Assembly: GCA_000737985.1 (NCBI GenBank)
Contig: JNVT01000045.1
Location: 1-64,000, forward strand
DNA length: 64,000 nucleotides
Reading direction: 5' to 3'
Source of the DNA: Gammaproteobacteria bacterium MFB021
GTDB lineage: Bacteria; Pseudomonadota; Gammaproteobacteria; Pseudomonadales; Halomonadaceae
Each line of letters begins with the position of its first letter. Positions within the stretch are counted from its first letter, which is position 1. The position numbers and the translations under genes were made by a program. Positions 28,041 to 36,958 of this stretch are shown in pieces. The notes below the pieces were generated by a model. That model searched no databases, was not told the DNA's origin, and saw only the letters and a program-made list of their open reading frames with translations.

Positions 28041-28072
28041 TCGCCCCGGACGGGGGTGCCGTCGCGGGGCGA
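28041..28072 (-). terminator. Rho-independent terminator of pntAB
   Basis: On the minus strand a strong GC stem (TCGCCCCG...CGGGGCGA with an inner ACGG/CCGT pairing and one bulge) is followed at once by TTTTCGTT. It lies 36 bases after the pntB stop codon. Confidence 0.75.
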
Positions 28073-28107
28073 AATACGCTCGGATCAGAGTCGCGCGTGG
28101 CGCCGCC

Positions 28108-29553
28108 TCAGTCGATCATCGGCACCAGGGCGTCGATGCTGCCGCGGGCGTCGCCGTAGAGCATGCGCGTGTTCTCCTTGAAGAACAGCGGGTTCTCGAT
28201 GCCCGAGTAACCGGTGCCCTGGCCACGCTTGCACACGAACACCTGCTTGGCTTCCCACACCTTGAGTACCGGCATGCCGGCGATCGGGCTGCCCGGGTCC
28301 TCCTGCGCCGCGGGATTGACGATATCGTTGGAGCCGATGACGATCACCACGTCGGTGCTGGCGAAGTCATCGTTGATCTCGTCCATCTCCATGACGATAT
28401 CGTAGGGCACCCGCGCCTCCGCCAGCAGCACGTTCATGTGTCCGGGCAGGCGCCCCGCTACCGGGTGGATGCCGAAACGCACGTTCTTGCCCGCGGCGCG
28501 CAGCTTGCGCACCAGCTCGCTCACCGCGTTCTGGGCCTGGGCCACCGCCATGCCGTAGCCGGGCACGATGATCACGCTGTCGGCGTCGTTGAGCGCACTG
28601 GCGACACCGCCGGTATTGATCGATACCTGCTCGCCCTCGATCTCCGCGGCCTCGCTCTGGGTCGCCCCGAAGCCGCCCAGGATCACGCTGACGAAGTTGC
28701 GATTCATCGCCTTGCACATGATGTAGGAAAGGATCGCGCCGGAGGAGCCGACCAGCGCCCCGGTGACGATCAGCAGGTCGTTGGAGAGGGTGAAGCCGAT
28801 CGCCGCCGCGGCCCAGCCCGAGTAGCTGTTGAGCATCGACACCACCACCGGCATGTCGGCGCCGCCGATCCCCATGATCAGGTGCCAGCCGATGAAGAAG
28901 GCGAGCAGTGCCAGCAGCACCAGGGTCCAGGCCCCGGCACCGTTGAAGTAGCCCACCGCCAGCAGCACGCAGAGCAGCGCGGCGCCGGCATTGAGCAGAT
29001 GCCCGCCCGGCAGCTTGTGCGGCTTGCCGCCGATCTTGCCGGCCAGCTTGCCGAACGCCACCACCGAGCCGGTGAAGGTCACCGCGCCGATGAACACGCC
29101 CAGCACCACTTCGATCTGCAGGAAGGTGAGCTCCAGCGGGGTCTTGTGGGCCAGGGTCGCAGCGAACGCCGAGAACCCTTCGACATCGATCCCGGCGACA
29201 CGGGTGGCCACCACCCGAGCGCGCTCCATCTCGGCGTTGAAGCCGATGAACACCGCCGCCAGGCCGACCACACTGTGCAGCGCGGCGACCAGTTGCGGCA
29301 TCTCGGTCATCTCGACCCGACGCGCCAGCCAGGCACCGGCCAGCCCGCCGATCAGCATCAGCGGAATCAGCCAGCCGAGCCCGCCCACGCCGGGCCCGAG
29401 CGCGGTGAACACCACCGCGATCGCCATCCCCACGATGCCGTACCAGACCGCCCGCTTGGCCTTCTCCTGATTGCTCAGCCCGCCCAGCGACAGGATGAAC
29501 AGGACACTCGCCGCGATCGCCGCGGCGGAAACGAACTCATGTTGCAACATCAT
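28108..29553 (-). CDS. pntB: NAD(P) transhydrogenase subunit beta
   Basis: PntB (481 residues) provides most of the proton channel and the NADP(H)-binding domain III of the proton-translocating transhydrogenase. About nine membrane segments fill the first 270 residues. The C-terminal domain carries the NADP loop [34 protein letters not shown], and the C-terminal [17 protein letters not shown] block. It follows pntA by 13 bases in one operon. The enzyme uses the proton gradient to make NADPH from NADH. Confidence 0.96.
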   Translation of the reverse strand: MMLQHEFVSAAAIAASVLFILSLGGLSNQEKAKRAVWYGIVGMAIAVVFTALGPGVGGLGWLIPLMLIGGLAGAWLARRVEMTEMPQLVAALHSVVGLAAVFIGFNAEMERARVVATRVAGIDVEGFSAFAATLAHKTPLELTFLQIEVVLGVFIGAVTFTGSVVAFGKLAGKIGGKPHKLPGGHLLNAGAALLCVLLAVGYFNGAGAWTLVLLALLAFFIGWHLIMGIGGADMPVVVSMLNSYSGWAAAAIGFTLSNDLLIVTGALVGSSGAILSYIMCKAMNRNFVSVILGGFGATQSEAAEIEGEQVSINTGGVASALNDADSVIIVPGYGMAVAQAQNAVSELVRKLRAAGKNVRFGIHPVAGRLPGHMNVLLAEARVPYDIVMEMDEINDDFASTDVVIVIGSNDIVNPAAQEDPGSPIAGMPVLKVWEAKQVFVCKRGQGTGYSGIENPLFFKENTRMLYGDARGSIDALVPMID

Positions 29554-29566
29554 CTCTCTCCGCGGG

Positions 29567-31138
29567 TCAGGATTTCTGGAACATGGCGAGCATGCGTCGG
29601 GTGACCAGGAAGCCCCCGACGATATTGATCGAGGCGATCAGCACCGAAATGCCCGCGAGCAGCCCGACCAGCCAGCTACCCGAGCCGATCTGCAGGATCG
29701 CCCCCAGGATCACGATCCCCGAGATGGCATTGGTCACCGCCATCAGCGGCGTATGCAGCGAGTGGCTGACGTTCCAGATCACCTGGAAACCGACGAAGCA
29801 GGCCAGCGCGAAGACGATGAAGTGCTGCATGAACGAGGCCGGCGCGACCATGCCCAGCAACCACATCAGCACGCCCCCGGCCGCCAGCAGGCCGACCTGA
29901 CGCTTGGTCTGGGCGAGGAAGCTGGCGTGCTCGGCGGCGCGCTTCTCCTCCGGCGTCGGCTCCTTGGGCTTGGCCTTGGGCTTGGCCGCACCGATCGCCT
30001 TCACTTTGGGCGGCGGCGGCGGGAAGGTGATCTCGCCGGCATGGGTGGCGGTGGCGCCGCGGATCACGTCATCCTCCATGTCATGGACGATGACGCCATC
30101 TTTCTGCGGCGTCAGATCGGTGAGCATATGGCGGATGTTGGTGGCATAGAGCAAGGATGCCTGGGTCGCCATGCGCGAGGGGAAGTCGGTATAGCCCACC
30201 ACGATCACGCCATTGTCGGTGACGATCCGCTCGTCCATCACCGTCAGATCACAGTTGCCGCCCTTCTCGGCGGCGAGATCGACGATCACCGAGCCCGGCT
30301 TCATCGCCGCCACCATCTCCTCGAGCCACAGCTTGGGCGCCGGGCGCCCGGGGATCAGCGCGGTGGTGATGACGATATCGACCTCAGGGGCCTGCTCGCG
30401 GAACAGCGCCAGCTGCTTCTCGCGGAACTCCGGGCTCGAGGGCGAGGCGTAGCCGCCGCTGCCCGAACCGTCTTGGCTATCCTCGAAGTCGAGGAACAGG
30501 AACTCGGCGCCCATCGACTCGATCTGCTCGGCGACTTCCGGGCGCACATCGAAGGCGCGCACCACCGCCCCCAGGCTGGTGGCGGTACCGATGGCGGCAA
30601 GCCCGGCCACGCCGGCGCCGAGCACCAGCACCTTGGCCGGCGGCACCTTGCCGGCGGCGGTGACCTGGCCGGTGAAGAAGCGCCCGAACTGGTTGCCGGC
30701 TTCAATCACCGCACGGTAGCCGGCGATGTTCGCGGTGCTCGAGAGCGCATCCATCTTCTGCGCCCGCGAGATACGCGGCACCATGTCCATCGCCACCACG
30801 GTGGCGCCCTTTTCGCGGCAGCGCGCCAGGCGCGCCTCGTTCTGCGCCGGCCAGAAGAAGGCGATCAGCGTCTGCCCCTCGCGCAGCCGCTCGATCTCGG
30901 CATCGAGGGGTTCGCGTACCTTGATCACCACCTCGGCGGTGTCCCACAGCGCTGCGGCGTCGTCGACCAGGGTCACCCCGACGGCCTGATAGGCGTCGTC
31001 GCTGAAACCGGCGGCGACGCCCGCACCGCGCTCGAGCAGACACTCGTGCCCGAGCTTCTGGATCTGCTGCGCGCTCTCCGGGGTCAGGGCGACCCGCGCT
31101 TCGCCCTTGGCGATCTCTTTGGGGGCGCCAATTCTCAT
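29567..31138 (-). CDS. pntA: NAD(P) transhydrogenase subunit alpha
   Basis: PntA (523 residues) contains the alanine-dehydrogenase-like NAD(H)-binding domain I ([15 protein letters not shown] loop near residue 175; KIREPL-like [11 protein letters not shown] near 65) and, after a charged linker rich in Lys/Pro ([13 protein letters not shown]), the four C-terminal membrane helices. It is thus the undivided E. coli-like form rather than the split PntAA/PntAB form. I chose the ATG at 31138 ([13 protein letters not shown]), which overlaps the stop codon of a 39-codon leader ORF by the ATGA arrangement and has GAGG 11 bases upstream. Confidence 0.95.
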   Translation of the reverse strand: MRIGAPKEIAKGEARVALTPESAQQIQKLGHECLLERGAGVAAGFSDDAYQAVGVTLVDDAAALWDTAEVVIKVREPLDAEIERLREGQTLIAFFWPAQNEARLARCREKGATVVAMDMVPRISRAQKMDALSSTANIAGYRAVIEAGNQFGRFFTGQVTAAGKVPPAKVLVLGAGVAGLAAIGTATSLGAVVRAFDVRPEVAEQIESMGAEFLFLDFEDSQDGSGSGGYASPSSPEFREKQLALFREQAPEVDIVITTALIPGRPAPKLWLEEMVAAMKPGSVIVDLAAEKGGNCDLTVMDERIVTDNGVIVVGYTDFPSRMATQASLLYATNIRHMLTDLTPQKDGVIVHDMEDDVIRGATATHAGEITFPPPPPKVKAIGAAKPKAKPKEPTPEEKRAAEHASFLAQTKRQVGLLAAGGVLMWLLGMVAPASFMQHFIVFALACFVGFQVIWNVSHSLHTPLMAVTNAISGIVILGAILQIGSGSWLVGLLAGISVLIASINIVGGFLVTRRMLAMFQKS

Positions 31139-31254
31139 GCCGCCACCTCGCGCAGCGACGGCGTCACGCCGCCGCTCAGGTCGGATTCGGCCAGGCCACG
31201 CGGGGCAAGCCCTGCGCAGCGCCAAAACGGACACGGCATCGCTCGATCGGCCAT
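31135..31254 (-). CDS. 39-residue leader ORF coupled to pntA
   Basis: An ATG-started frame of 39 codons with an excellent AGGAGA ribosome-binding site 7-8 bases upstream. It begins [20 protein letters not shown] and ends in EVAA; its TGA overlaps the pntA ATG in ATGA. It has three cysteines, one tryptophan and no membrane segment or recognised motif. Because pntA's own ribosome-binding site lies within its last codons, its translation probably sets pntA expression. It may be a regulatory leader rather than a functional protein, and I know no named family. Confidence 0.5.
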   Translation of the reverse strand: MADRAMPCPFWRCAGLAPRGLAESDLSGGVTPSLREVAA

Positions 31255-31441
31255 GCGTCGGTTCTCCTGTGGGGTCGAGATAAGGGCGCCCTCCCCCGCA
31301 CCTGCGGTACCGCCGAACGCCGATCGAAGGCCGTTCAGCAGCGCCACTGGCGCAAGGGAGAGCGCCTGAATGAGCCCAAGTGTTCGATAAAGCCGACGGC
31401 GGGATCAAGACGCACGCAGAAAAACCAACCCGCTCAATATT

Positions 31442-31456
31442 TTATGGTGACCATAA
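31442..31456. promoter_or_regulatory. Perfect 15-base palindrome upstream of pntAB
   Basis: TTATGGTGACCATAA has 7-base arms around one central base and lies in the only strongly AT-rich stretch of the region, about 190 bases upstream of the pntA leader ORF. It looks like a repressor or activator site; I cannot name the protein. Confidence 0.45.
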
Positions 31457-31638
31457 CTGAATCGTTATGCTTGAAATACAAGACAAACCATTGATTAAAA
31501 AGATAAAAAACAGACCCTGGGAATGAGTTATCGATGCCATAACGCAACCCTTATTCGTCCCAATTGGCGGCTTTCTGCCCGCCGCCATTACGGAGAGGAA
31601 GGGTCAGGCGAAAAGTACCGGGCCGGGGAGCCTCTGCA

Positions 31639-31660
31639 CCAGGTCCCGGGCGGGACCTGG
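31639..31660 (-). terminator. Hairpin downstream of selO
   Basis: Perfect 9-base arms CCAGGTCCC / GGGACCTGG around a 4-base loop, 45 bases past the selO stop. No T-run follows on the minus strand, so it may be a weak or Rho-assisted terminator. Confidence 0.45.
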
Positions 31661-31704
31661 CGCAGGCGGATTAAAGACAGACTCAGGAAGCGCTCGCGAT
31701 CGGC

Positions 31705-33165
31705 TCAGGAGGAGCAGGAGAGGCACACCGGCGGCGCGCTGGCCGCCGGCGCTTCGGCCCAGGCGGCCATGCCCGGGCGTGCCTCGAACGGCGACGCCAG
31801 CAGCTCGCGGAAGGTGCGCAGCGGCTCGGCATCGCCGGCCTGGGCCGCTTCGATCACCTGCTGCGCCAGGTGGGTGCGCAGCACGTAGAGCGGGTTGACC
31901 CGGCGCATCGCCGCCAGCCGCTCGGTCTCGCCGCGCGATTCATGCGCGAGACGTGCCCGGTAGCGCGCGAGCCACTCATCGAGCTGGGGGTCAGCGACCT
32001 CTTCGCTGAGCACCAGCCCACCGGCGACATCGCTCTCGGACAGGGCGCGAAAGCTACGGTGGAAATCCGCCTGCGCCCGCCCCAGCATCTCCAGCCAGTC
32101 GTCGATCAGCGCCCCATCCTCCTCGCGCTCGACCTCCAGCCCCAGCCGGGCACGCATCAGAATGGCGTAGGCCGCCTGCAGCGTCGGCTCGTAGCTGTCG
32201 AGGATTTCGCGCAGGCGCTCGGGGGCGATCAGCGGCGTCAGGCACTGGGCCAGTACGGTGAGGTTCCACAGCGCGACGCCGGGCTGCTGGTCGAAGGCGT
32301 AGCGCCCGCTGGCGTCGGTATGGTTGGGAGTGAGCTGGGGGTCGTAGCGGTCCATGAAGGCATAGGGGCCGTAGTCCAGCGTCAGCCCCAGGATCGACAT
32401 GTTGTCGGTATTCATCACCGCGTGCACGAAGCCATAGGCCTGCCAGCGCGCAATCAGCTCCGCGGTGCGGGTCACCACATCCTGATAGAGCGCTTCCAGC
32501 GGCGCCGGCTGGGTCGCGAGCTGCGGCCGATGACGTTCGATCACGTGGTGCATCAGGCGCGCGAGATCGTCGCTGCGTTTCTGCTGATATAGCCACTCGA
32601 AATGGCCGAAGCGCACGTGACTCTCGGCCAGCCGCAGCAGTGTGGCGCCGGGCTCGACCCGCTCGCGCATCACCTTCTCGCCGTTGACCGCCACCGCCAG
32701 CGCAAGGGTGGTGGGAATACGCAGGCCGGCCATCGCCTCACCGGCAAGATACTCGCGGATCGATGAGCGCAGCACCGCGCGACCGTCGCCGAAGCGCGAA
32801 TACGGCGTCTGCCCGGCGCCCTTGAGATGCAGATCGCAGGGCCCCTGCGGAGTCAGTGCCTCACCCAGCAATAGCCCGCGACCGTCGCCCAGCGCCGGGT
32901 TGTAGGTGCCGAACTGGTGCCCAGTATATTTCTGCGCCAGCGGGTCCATACCCGGCAGCATGGTCGCGCCGCTCATCAACGCGGTGAGCCGGTCGCGTTC
33001 GATCGCCTCGGGGTCGAGGCCGAGGCGCAGCGCCGCGGTAGGGCTCAGGTCGAGCAACCGCGTCTCGGCCCATACGCTGGGCGTGACCCGGGTGAAGAAG
33101 TCTTCCGGGAAGCGCGACCAGACGTTATCGAAAACCAGCGCGTCGAGACCGTTGTCAGCCGTCAT
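31705..33165 (-). CDS. selO: Protein adenylyltransferase SelO
   Basis: SelO/YdiU (486 residues) is a pseudokinase-fold enzyme that transfers AMP from ATP to protein hydroxyls. Family blocks are visible: YTGHQFGTYNPALGDGRGLLLGE, LKGAGQTPYSRFGDGRAVLRSS, MNTDNMSILGLTLDYGPYAFMD, and the QPGVALWNL segment. The protein ends in CLSCSS, the C-terminal cysteine region that corresponds to the redox-active (selenocysteine in animals) tail, so the redox switch residue Cys484 is kept as cysteine. A GAGGAGG ribosome-binding site precedes the start. Confidence 0.94.
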   Translation of the reverse strand: MTADNGLDALVFDNVWSRFPEDFFTRVTPSVWAETRLLDLSPTAALRLGLDPEAIERDRLTALMSGATMLPGMDPLAQKYTGHQFGTYNPALGDGRGLLLGEALTPQGPCDLHLKGAGQTPYSRFGDGRAVLRSSIREYLAGEAMAGLRIPTTLALAVAVNGEKVMRERVEPGATLLRLAESHVRFGHFEWLYQQKRSDDLARLMHHVIERHRPQLATQPAPLEALYQDVVTRTAELIARWQAYGFVHAVMNTDNMSILGLTLDYGPYAFMDRYDPQLTPNHTDASGRYAFDQQPGVALWNLTVLAQCLTPLIAPERLREILDSYEPTLQAAYAILMRARLGLEVEREEDGALIDDWLEMLGRAQADFHRSFRALSESDVAGGLVLSEEVADPQLDEWLARYRARLAHESRGETERLAAMRRVNPLYVLRTHLAQQVIEAAQAGDAEPLRTFRELLASPFEARPGMAAWAEAPAASAPPVCLSCSS

Positions 33166-33369
33166 GCCGTCCTCCTCGAAGCGGGGTGGGTAGTGGCGAG
33201 ATCGTGGTGGGGATAACGCTCTAGCTTACACCCTCACCCCGCGGTCCTGCACACCAGCCAGCCCTGCCACCAGCCGGCACCGCAGGCAGACCCCGCCGGG
33301 CGCTGCCCGAGGACAGGCGCGAGGCGTGGCGAGGCAGTGATGTGGCAAGACACAGTGGTGAAGGCCGGA

Positions 33370-34236
33370 TCAGGCGGGGCTGGCGTCGCTGTCGCTGGCA
33401 TCCAGACCGTGATCGCGGATCAGCTCGCCATTGGTGCGCAGGAGTGCCAGCAGTTGCTGCTGATAGTCGGGCGAGGTGGAGTAGTTGTGCAGCTTGCCGA
33501 TAAGCCGCTCGGCCGAGATCGAGCGTCCGCGCGTGGCCAGCGTCATGCGCTCCTGGCGCAGCTGGGTATAGGCGCGGTGGGTATTGAGATTGTGCAGATA
33601 GGCGCGCACGCCGTCACGCACGCTGTCGAACACCTGGAAACGCCGCGAGGTGCCGTTCTGGGCGATACCGCAGCCGGGCGAGAAGCAGCGCATGCCGAAC
33701 AGGTTGTTGCTCTCGCGGGCAATGCGCGAGGTGCCCCAACCGGACTCCTCGACGGCCTGGATCACCACCATCTCCAGCGGGATGGTATTGACCCGGCTGA
33801 GCAGCTCCGGGCTGACCTGGCCCGGTTCGCAGCTCACCCCATAGGCGTCGCACAGCCGCGCCAGACGCGCTTTCTCGTCGTCACGCAGCGGGTTGACCCG
33901 GGTGCTGATCGCGAACAGCCAGTTGCGGTCGCGCTGGATCTGCGCATTCTCGGCCTGGACCAGCGGCACCAGCAGCCCGAGAAAGGCCGCCTTGCGCTTG
34001 GCGCCGGCCTTGTACTCGCGCAGATCGGGCAGCTCGCTGACCGGGTCCAGGGCTGGCTGGGTGACGCTACTGTAAAGGGTGGGCGCAGTTTCGGATGCCG
34101 GTTCGGCCTGAGCCGACATCGGAAACGGGGCTTGCGCCAGAGTCAGTACGGCAGTCAAGGCCAGGGCGGTGGTACGACGATTGAGCCCCGGCCGGCGGGT
34201 CACTCGACCGCCGGCCGGGGGAAAGGATCGCGACAT
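33370..34236 (-). CDS. Bax-type secreted glucosaminidase-domain protein
   Basis: A 288-residue exported protein. A basic N-terminus and hydrophobic segment (TTALALTAVLTLAQAPFPMSAQA) make a signal peptide ending near residue 43. The rest matches E. coli Bax: LPDLREYKAGAKRKAAFL, IPLEMVVIQAVEESGWGTSRIARESNNLFGM with the catalytic-type glutamate, and LNTHRAYTQLR. It belongs to the mannosyl-glycoprotein endo-N-acetylglucosaminidase-like (GH73-related) group, which cuts peptidoglycan glycan strands. The ATG at 34236 has GAGGAG upstream. Confidence 0.88.
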   Translation of the reverse strand: MSRSFPPAGGRVTRRPGLNRRTTALALTAVLTLAQAPFPMSAQAEPASETAPTLYSSVTQPALDPVSELPDLREYKAGAKRKAAFLGLLVPLVQAENAQIQRDRNWLFAISTRVNPLRDDEKARLARLCDAYGVSCEPGQVSPELLSRVNTIPLEMVVIQAVEESGWGTSRIARESNNLFGMRCFSPGCGIAQNGTSRRFQVFDSVRDGVRAYLHNLNTHRAYTQLRQERMTLATRGRSISAERLIGKLHNYSTSPDYQQQLLALLRTNGELIRDHGLDASDSDASPA

Positions 34237-34352
34237 GGTGGCGCTCCTCGTATGGAAAGATGGCAGCAGGCTAACAGCAATTCGCCGCCAAGTTGAGTAA
34301 ATAACGTGCAAAATCGTCATCAAGGGTGTGACTTTTCCGGTCCCGAAAAGCA

Positions 34353-34383
34353 CTCGGCCGGCCCCGAAATGGGGCCGGCCGAG
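34353..34383 (-). terminator. Rho-independent terminator of htpG
   Basis: Perfect 13-base arms (CTCGGCCGGCCCC and its complement) around a 5-base loop, 40 bases after the htpG stop. On the minus strand TTTT follows a few bases later. Confidence 0.75.
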
Positions 34384-34423
34384 CCAGCGGGCATGGCGCC
34401 GAGCGAGGTCGGCGCCGGGGCGG

Positions 34424-36322
34424 TCAGGCGCTCAAGAGCGCGTTGAGCCGCTTGACGTAGGCAGCCGGATCATCGAGATGTCCGCCCTCGGCGATCACCG
34501 CCTGATCGAGCAGAATGCGCGACAGATCGCCGAAGCGTTCACCGTCGGCGGACTCCAGCCGGGCTACCAGCGCATGCTCGGGATTGAGCTCGAGAATCGG
34601 CTTGACCTCGGGCAGGGTCTGACCCGCGGCCTCCATCAGCCGGCGCATCTGGAAGCCCATCTCGTGCTCGGGCAGCACCACGCAGGCCGGTGAATCGGTC
34701 AGCCGGTGGGTCACACGGACCTCCTGGACGTCCTCGCCCAGCGCCTCCTTGACCCGCTTGACCAGATCTTCCTTGGCCTTGGCGGTCTCCTCCTGAGCCT
34801 GCTTCTCGGCCTCGTCGGCCATGTCGTCGAGGTCCAGGTCACCCTTGGCCACGTCGGCCAGCGACTTGCCGTCGAACTCGGTGAGATGGCTCATCAGCCA
34901 CTCGTCGATGCGGTCGTGCAGCAGCACCACCTCGATGCCCTTCTTGCGGAAGATCTCCAGGTGCGGGCTGTGACGCGCGGCGTTGAAGCTGTCGGCGACG
35001 ATGTAGTAGATCTTCTGCTGGCCCGCCTTCATGCGCTCGACGTAATCCGCCAGCGCCTGGTCCTGCACGCTGCTGTCAGTATGGGTGGTCGAGAAGCGCA
35101 GCAGCTCGGCGATCTTGTCGCGGTTGGCGTAGTCCTCCGCCGGGCCCTCCTTGAGCACGCTGCCGAAGGTGTTCCAGAAGGTCTGATAGGCCTCCTTGTC
35201 CTTGGCCAGCTTCTTGAGCATGTCCAGCGCGCGCTTGGTCAGCGCCGACTTCATCGAGTCGACCTGGGGCGACTTCTGCAGCAGCTCGCGCGAGACGTTG
35301 AGCGGCAGATCCTTGGAGTCGAGCACACCCTTGACGAAACGCAGGTAGAGCGGCAGGAAGGCTTCGGCATCGTCCATGATGAAGACGCGCTGGACGTAGA
35401 GCTTGAGCCCGCGCACGCCGTCACGCTGATACAGGTCGAACGGCGCGCGCTCAGGCACATAGAGCAGGCTGGTGTATTCGAGCTTGCCCTCGACCTTGTT
35501 GTGGCTCCAGGTCAGCGGGTCGCTGAAGTCATGGGCGATGTGCTTGTAGAACGCCTTGTACTCGTCGTCACTGATCTCGGCCTTGGGCCGTACCCACAGC
35601 GCGGTCGCCTCGTTAACCGTCTCCCAGCTGACGGTCTCGCTGCCTTCGATCTCGTTGCCCTCTTCGTCACGGGCCTTCTCGACCTTGGGCATGCGCACCG
35701 GCACATCGATGTGGTCGGAGTACTTGCGCACCAGATTCTTGAGGCGGAAGTCGTCGGCGAACTCCTTGGCGTCCTCCTTGAGGTGCAGCACGATCTCGGT
35801 GCCGCGCTCGGGGCGCTCGATATCGGCAATGGTGAACTCGCCCTCGCCCTTGGAGCGCCACTCCACGCCCTGCTCGCTGTCGGCACGGCGGGTACGCACC
35901 ACCATCTCATCGGCGACGATGAAGCCGGAGTAGAAACCGACCCCGAACTGGCCGATCAGCTTGGCGTCCTTCTGCTTCTCGCCGGAGAGCTGCTTGAGGA
36001 ATTCGGCGGTGCCGCTCTTGGCGATGGTACCGAGGTTCTGGATCACCTCTTCGCGGCTCATGCCGATGCCGGTGTCGCGCACGGTAACCGTGCCGGCGTC
36101 GGCATCATGTTCGATCTCGATCCTGAGTTCCGGGTCCTGACCGTAGAGCGCGTCGTTCTCCAGCGCTTCGTAACGCAGCTTGTCACAGGCGTCGGCGGCG
36201 TTGGAGATCAGCTCACGCAGGAAGATCTCCCGATTGGAGTACAGGGAGTGGATCATCAAGTGCAACAGCTGCTTGACCTCGGTCTGGAAACCGAGCGTTT
36301 CTTCTTGAGTGGCAGTGGTCAT
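34424..36322 (-). CDS. htpG: Molecular chaperone HtpG (Hsp90)
   Basis: HtpG (632 residues) is the bacterial Hsp90. The N-terminal ATPase motifs are complete: [21 protein letters not shown] with the ATP-hydrolysis glutamate, [13 protein letters not shown], and [15 protein letters not shown]; the middle-domain catalytic arginine is in LNVSRELLQ. The start is [12 protein letters not shown] at 36322, after GAGG. It is monocistronic, with its own heat-shock promoter upstream and a terminator downstream. Confidence 0.97.
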   Translation of the reverse strand: MTTATQEETLGFQTEVKQLLHLMIHSLYSNREIFLRELISNAADACDKLRYEALENDALYGQDPELRIEIEHDADAGTVTVRDTGIGMSREEVIQNLGTIAKSGTAEFLKQLSGEKQKDAKLIGQFGVGFYSGFIVADEMVVRTRRADSEQGVEWRSKGEGEFTIADIERPERGTEIVLHLKEDAKEFADDFRLKNLVRKYSDHIDVPVRMPKVEKARDEEGNEIEGSETVSWETVNEATALWVRPKAEISDDEYKAFYKHIAHDFSDPLTWSHNKVEGKLEYTSLLYVPERAPFDLYQRDGVRGLKLYVQRVFIMDDAEAFLPLYLRFVKGVLDSKDLPLNVSRELLQKSPQVDSMKSALTKRALDMLKKLAKDKEAYQTFWNTFGSVLKEGPAEDYANRDKIAELLRFSTTHTDSSVQDQALADYVERMKAGQQKIYYIVADSFNAARHSPHLEIFRKKGIEVVLLHDRIDEWLMSHLTEFDGKSLADVAKGDLDLDDMADEAEKQAQEETAKAKEDLVKRVKEALGEDVQEVRVTHRLTDSPACVVLPEHEMGFQMRRLMEAAGQTLPEVKPILELNPEHALVARLESADGERFGDLSRILLDQAVIAEGGHLDDPAAYVKRLNALLSA

Positions 36323-36382
36323 CGGTGAGCCTCTTGACACGGTTGCGAAGTAAAAAGACCAAGGAAATGAAGACGATCAGCG

Positions 36383-36410
36383 ATATGGGGGTGGCCGGTG
36401 GCTTTTCAAG
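36383..36410 (-). promoter_or_regulatory. Sigma-32 heat-shock promoter of htpG
   Basis: On the minus strand CTTGAAA (complement at 36404-36410) and CCCCATAT (36383-36390) are separated by 13 bases, an essentially exact match to the RpoH consensus CTTGAAA-N11-16-CCCCATNT. It lies about 60 bases upstream of the htpG start, right where a heat-shock promoter is expected. Confidence 0.88.
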
Positions 36411-36420
36411 CACCGCCACC

Positions 36421-36765
36421 TCAAGCCCCACTCTCCGGTGCGGTGGGGCCGTCGTCCCAGCCCTTCCAGCGGCGGTAGCCGTCGAGCGCCCGATCGACCC
36501 GGGTGAGCAGCCAACCGACGATGAACACGTCGTCGACCAGCCCGATCACCATCAGGAAGTCGGGAATCAGGTCGAGCGGCGACACCAGGTAGACCAGCGC
36601 CGCGGCCATCCAGGCGAAGGCCGCCCACGGCACCGGGCGATAACGTCCACGCACCACGTCGGCGGTCATCGGGCCGAATACCCGGAAAGCCCGGCCGATA
36701 CGCGCCAGCGCGCCGCCGCGCTGCTTGAGCCGCGAGAGTTGAGTCAACCAACGCCAAGGTGTCAT
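36421..36765 (-). CDS. YkvA-family (DUF1232) small membrane protein
   Basis: A 114-residue protein with the DUF1232 signature YLVSPLDLIPDFLMVIGLVDDVFIVGWLL at about residues 58-86, flanked by basic regions. Two membrane segments are likely. The biochemical function is unknown. It is preceded by AAGGAGG and sits upstream of the htpG promoter on the same strand, so read-through into htpG is possible, but heat-shock control should dominate there. Confidence 0.85.
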   Translation of the reverse strand: MTPWRWLTQLSRLKQRGGALARIGRAFRVFGPMTADVVRGRYRPVPWAAFAWMAAALVYLVSPLDLIPDFLMVIGLVDDVFIVGWLLTRVDRALDGYRRWKGWDDGPTAPESGA

Positions 36766-36958
36766 ACGCTCGGCCTCCTTGAGAAAAGCGCCGCTTATCG
36801 GGCGATGGGCAATGGCGCCCTGAGGCTATACATGGTTACGATTGTGCCTGGATTCAACGCCGGGGACGGTGGCGCGGCCATGCCGCCCCCGGCGCACGAC
36901 ATCCATGCCGGTGGCCTGCCCCGGCGTGAGATGCACCGACCCGACGAGAGAGTTCGCA

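Larger units (their letters stand above)
31255..31704. other. 450-base intergenic region upstream of pntAB
   Basis: No convincing gene. It contains an AT-rich island at about 31430-31515 (likely the pntAB promoter region), the palindrome at 31442-31456, and a perfect hairpin at 31639-31660 downstream of selO. Confidence 0.7.

Noticed and set aside
34706-36328. 540-codon plus-strand open frame opposite htpG
   Set aside because: Antisense shadow, leucine/valine-rich without motifs.
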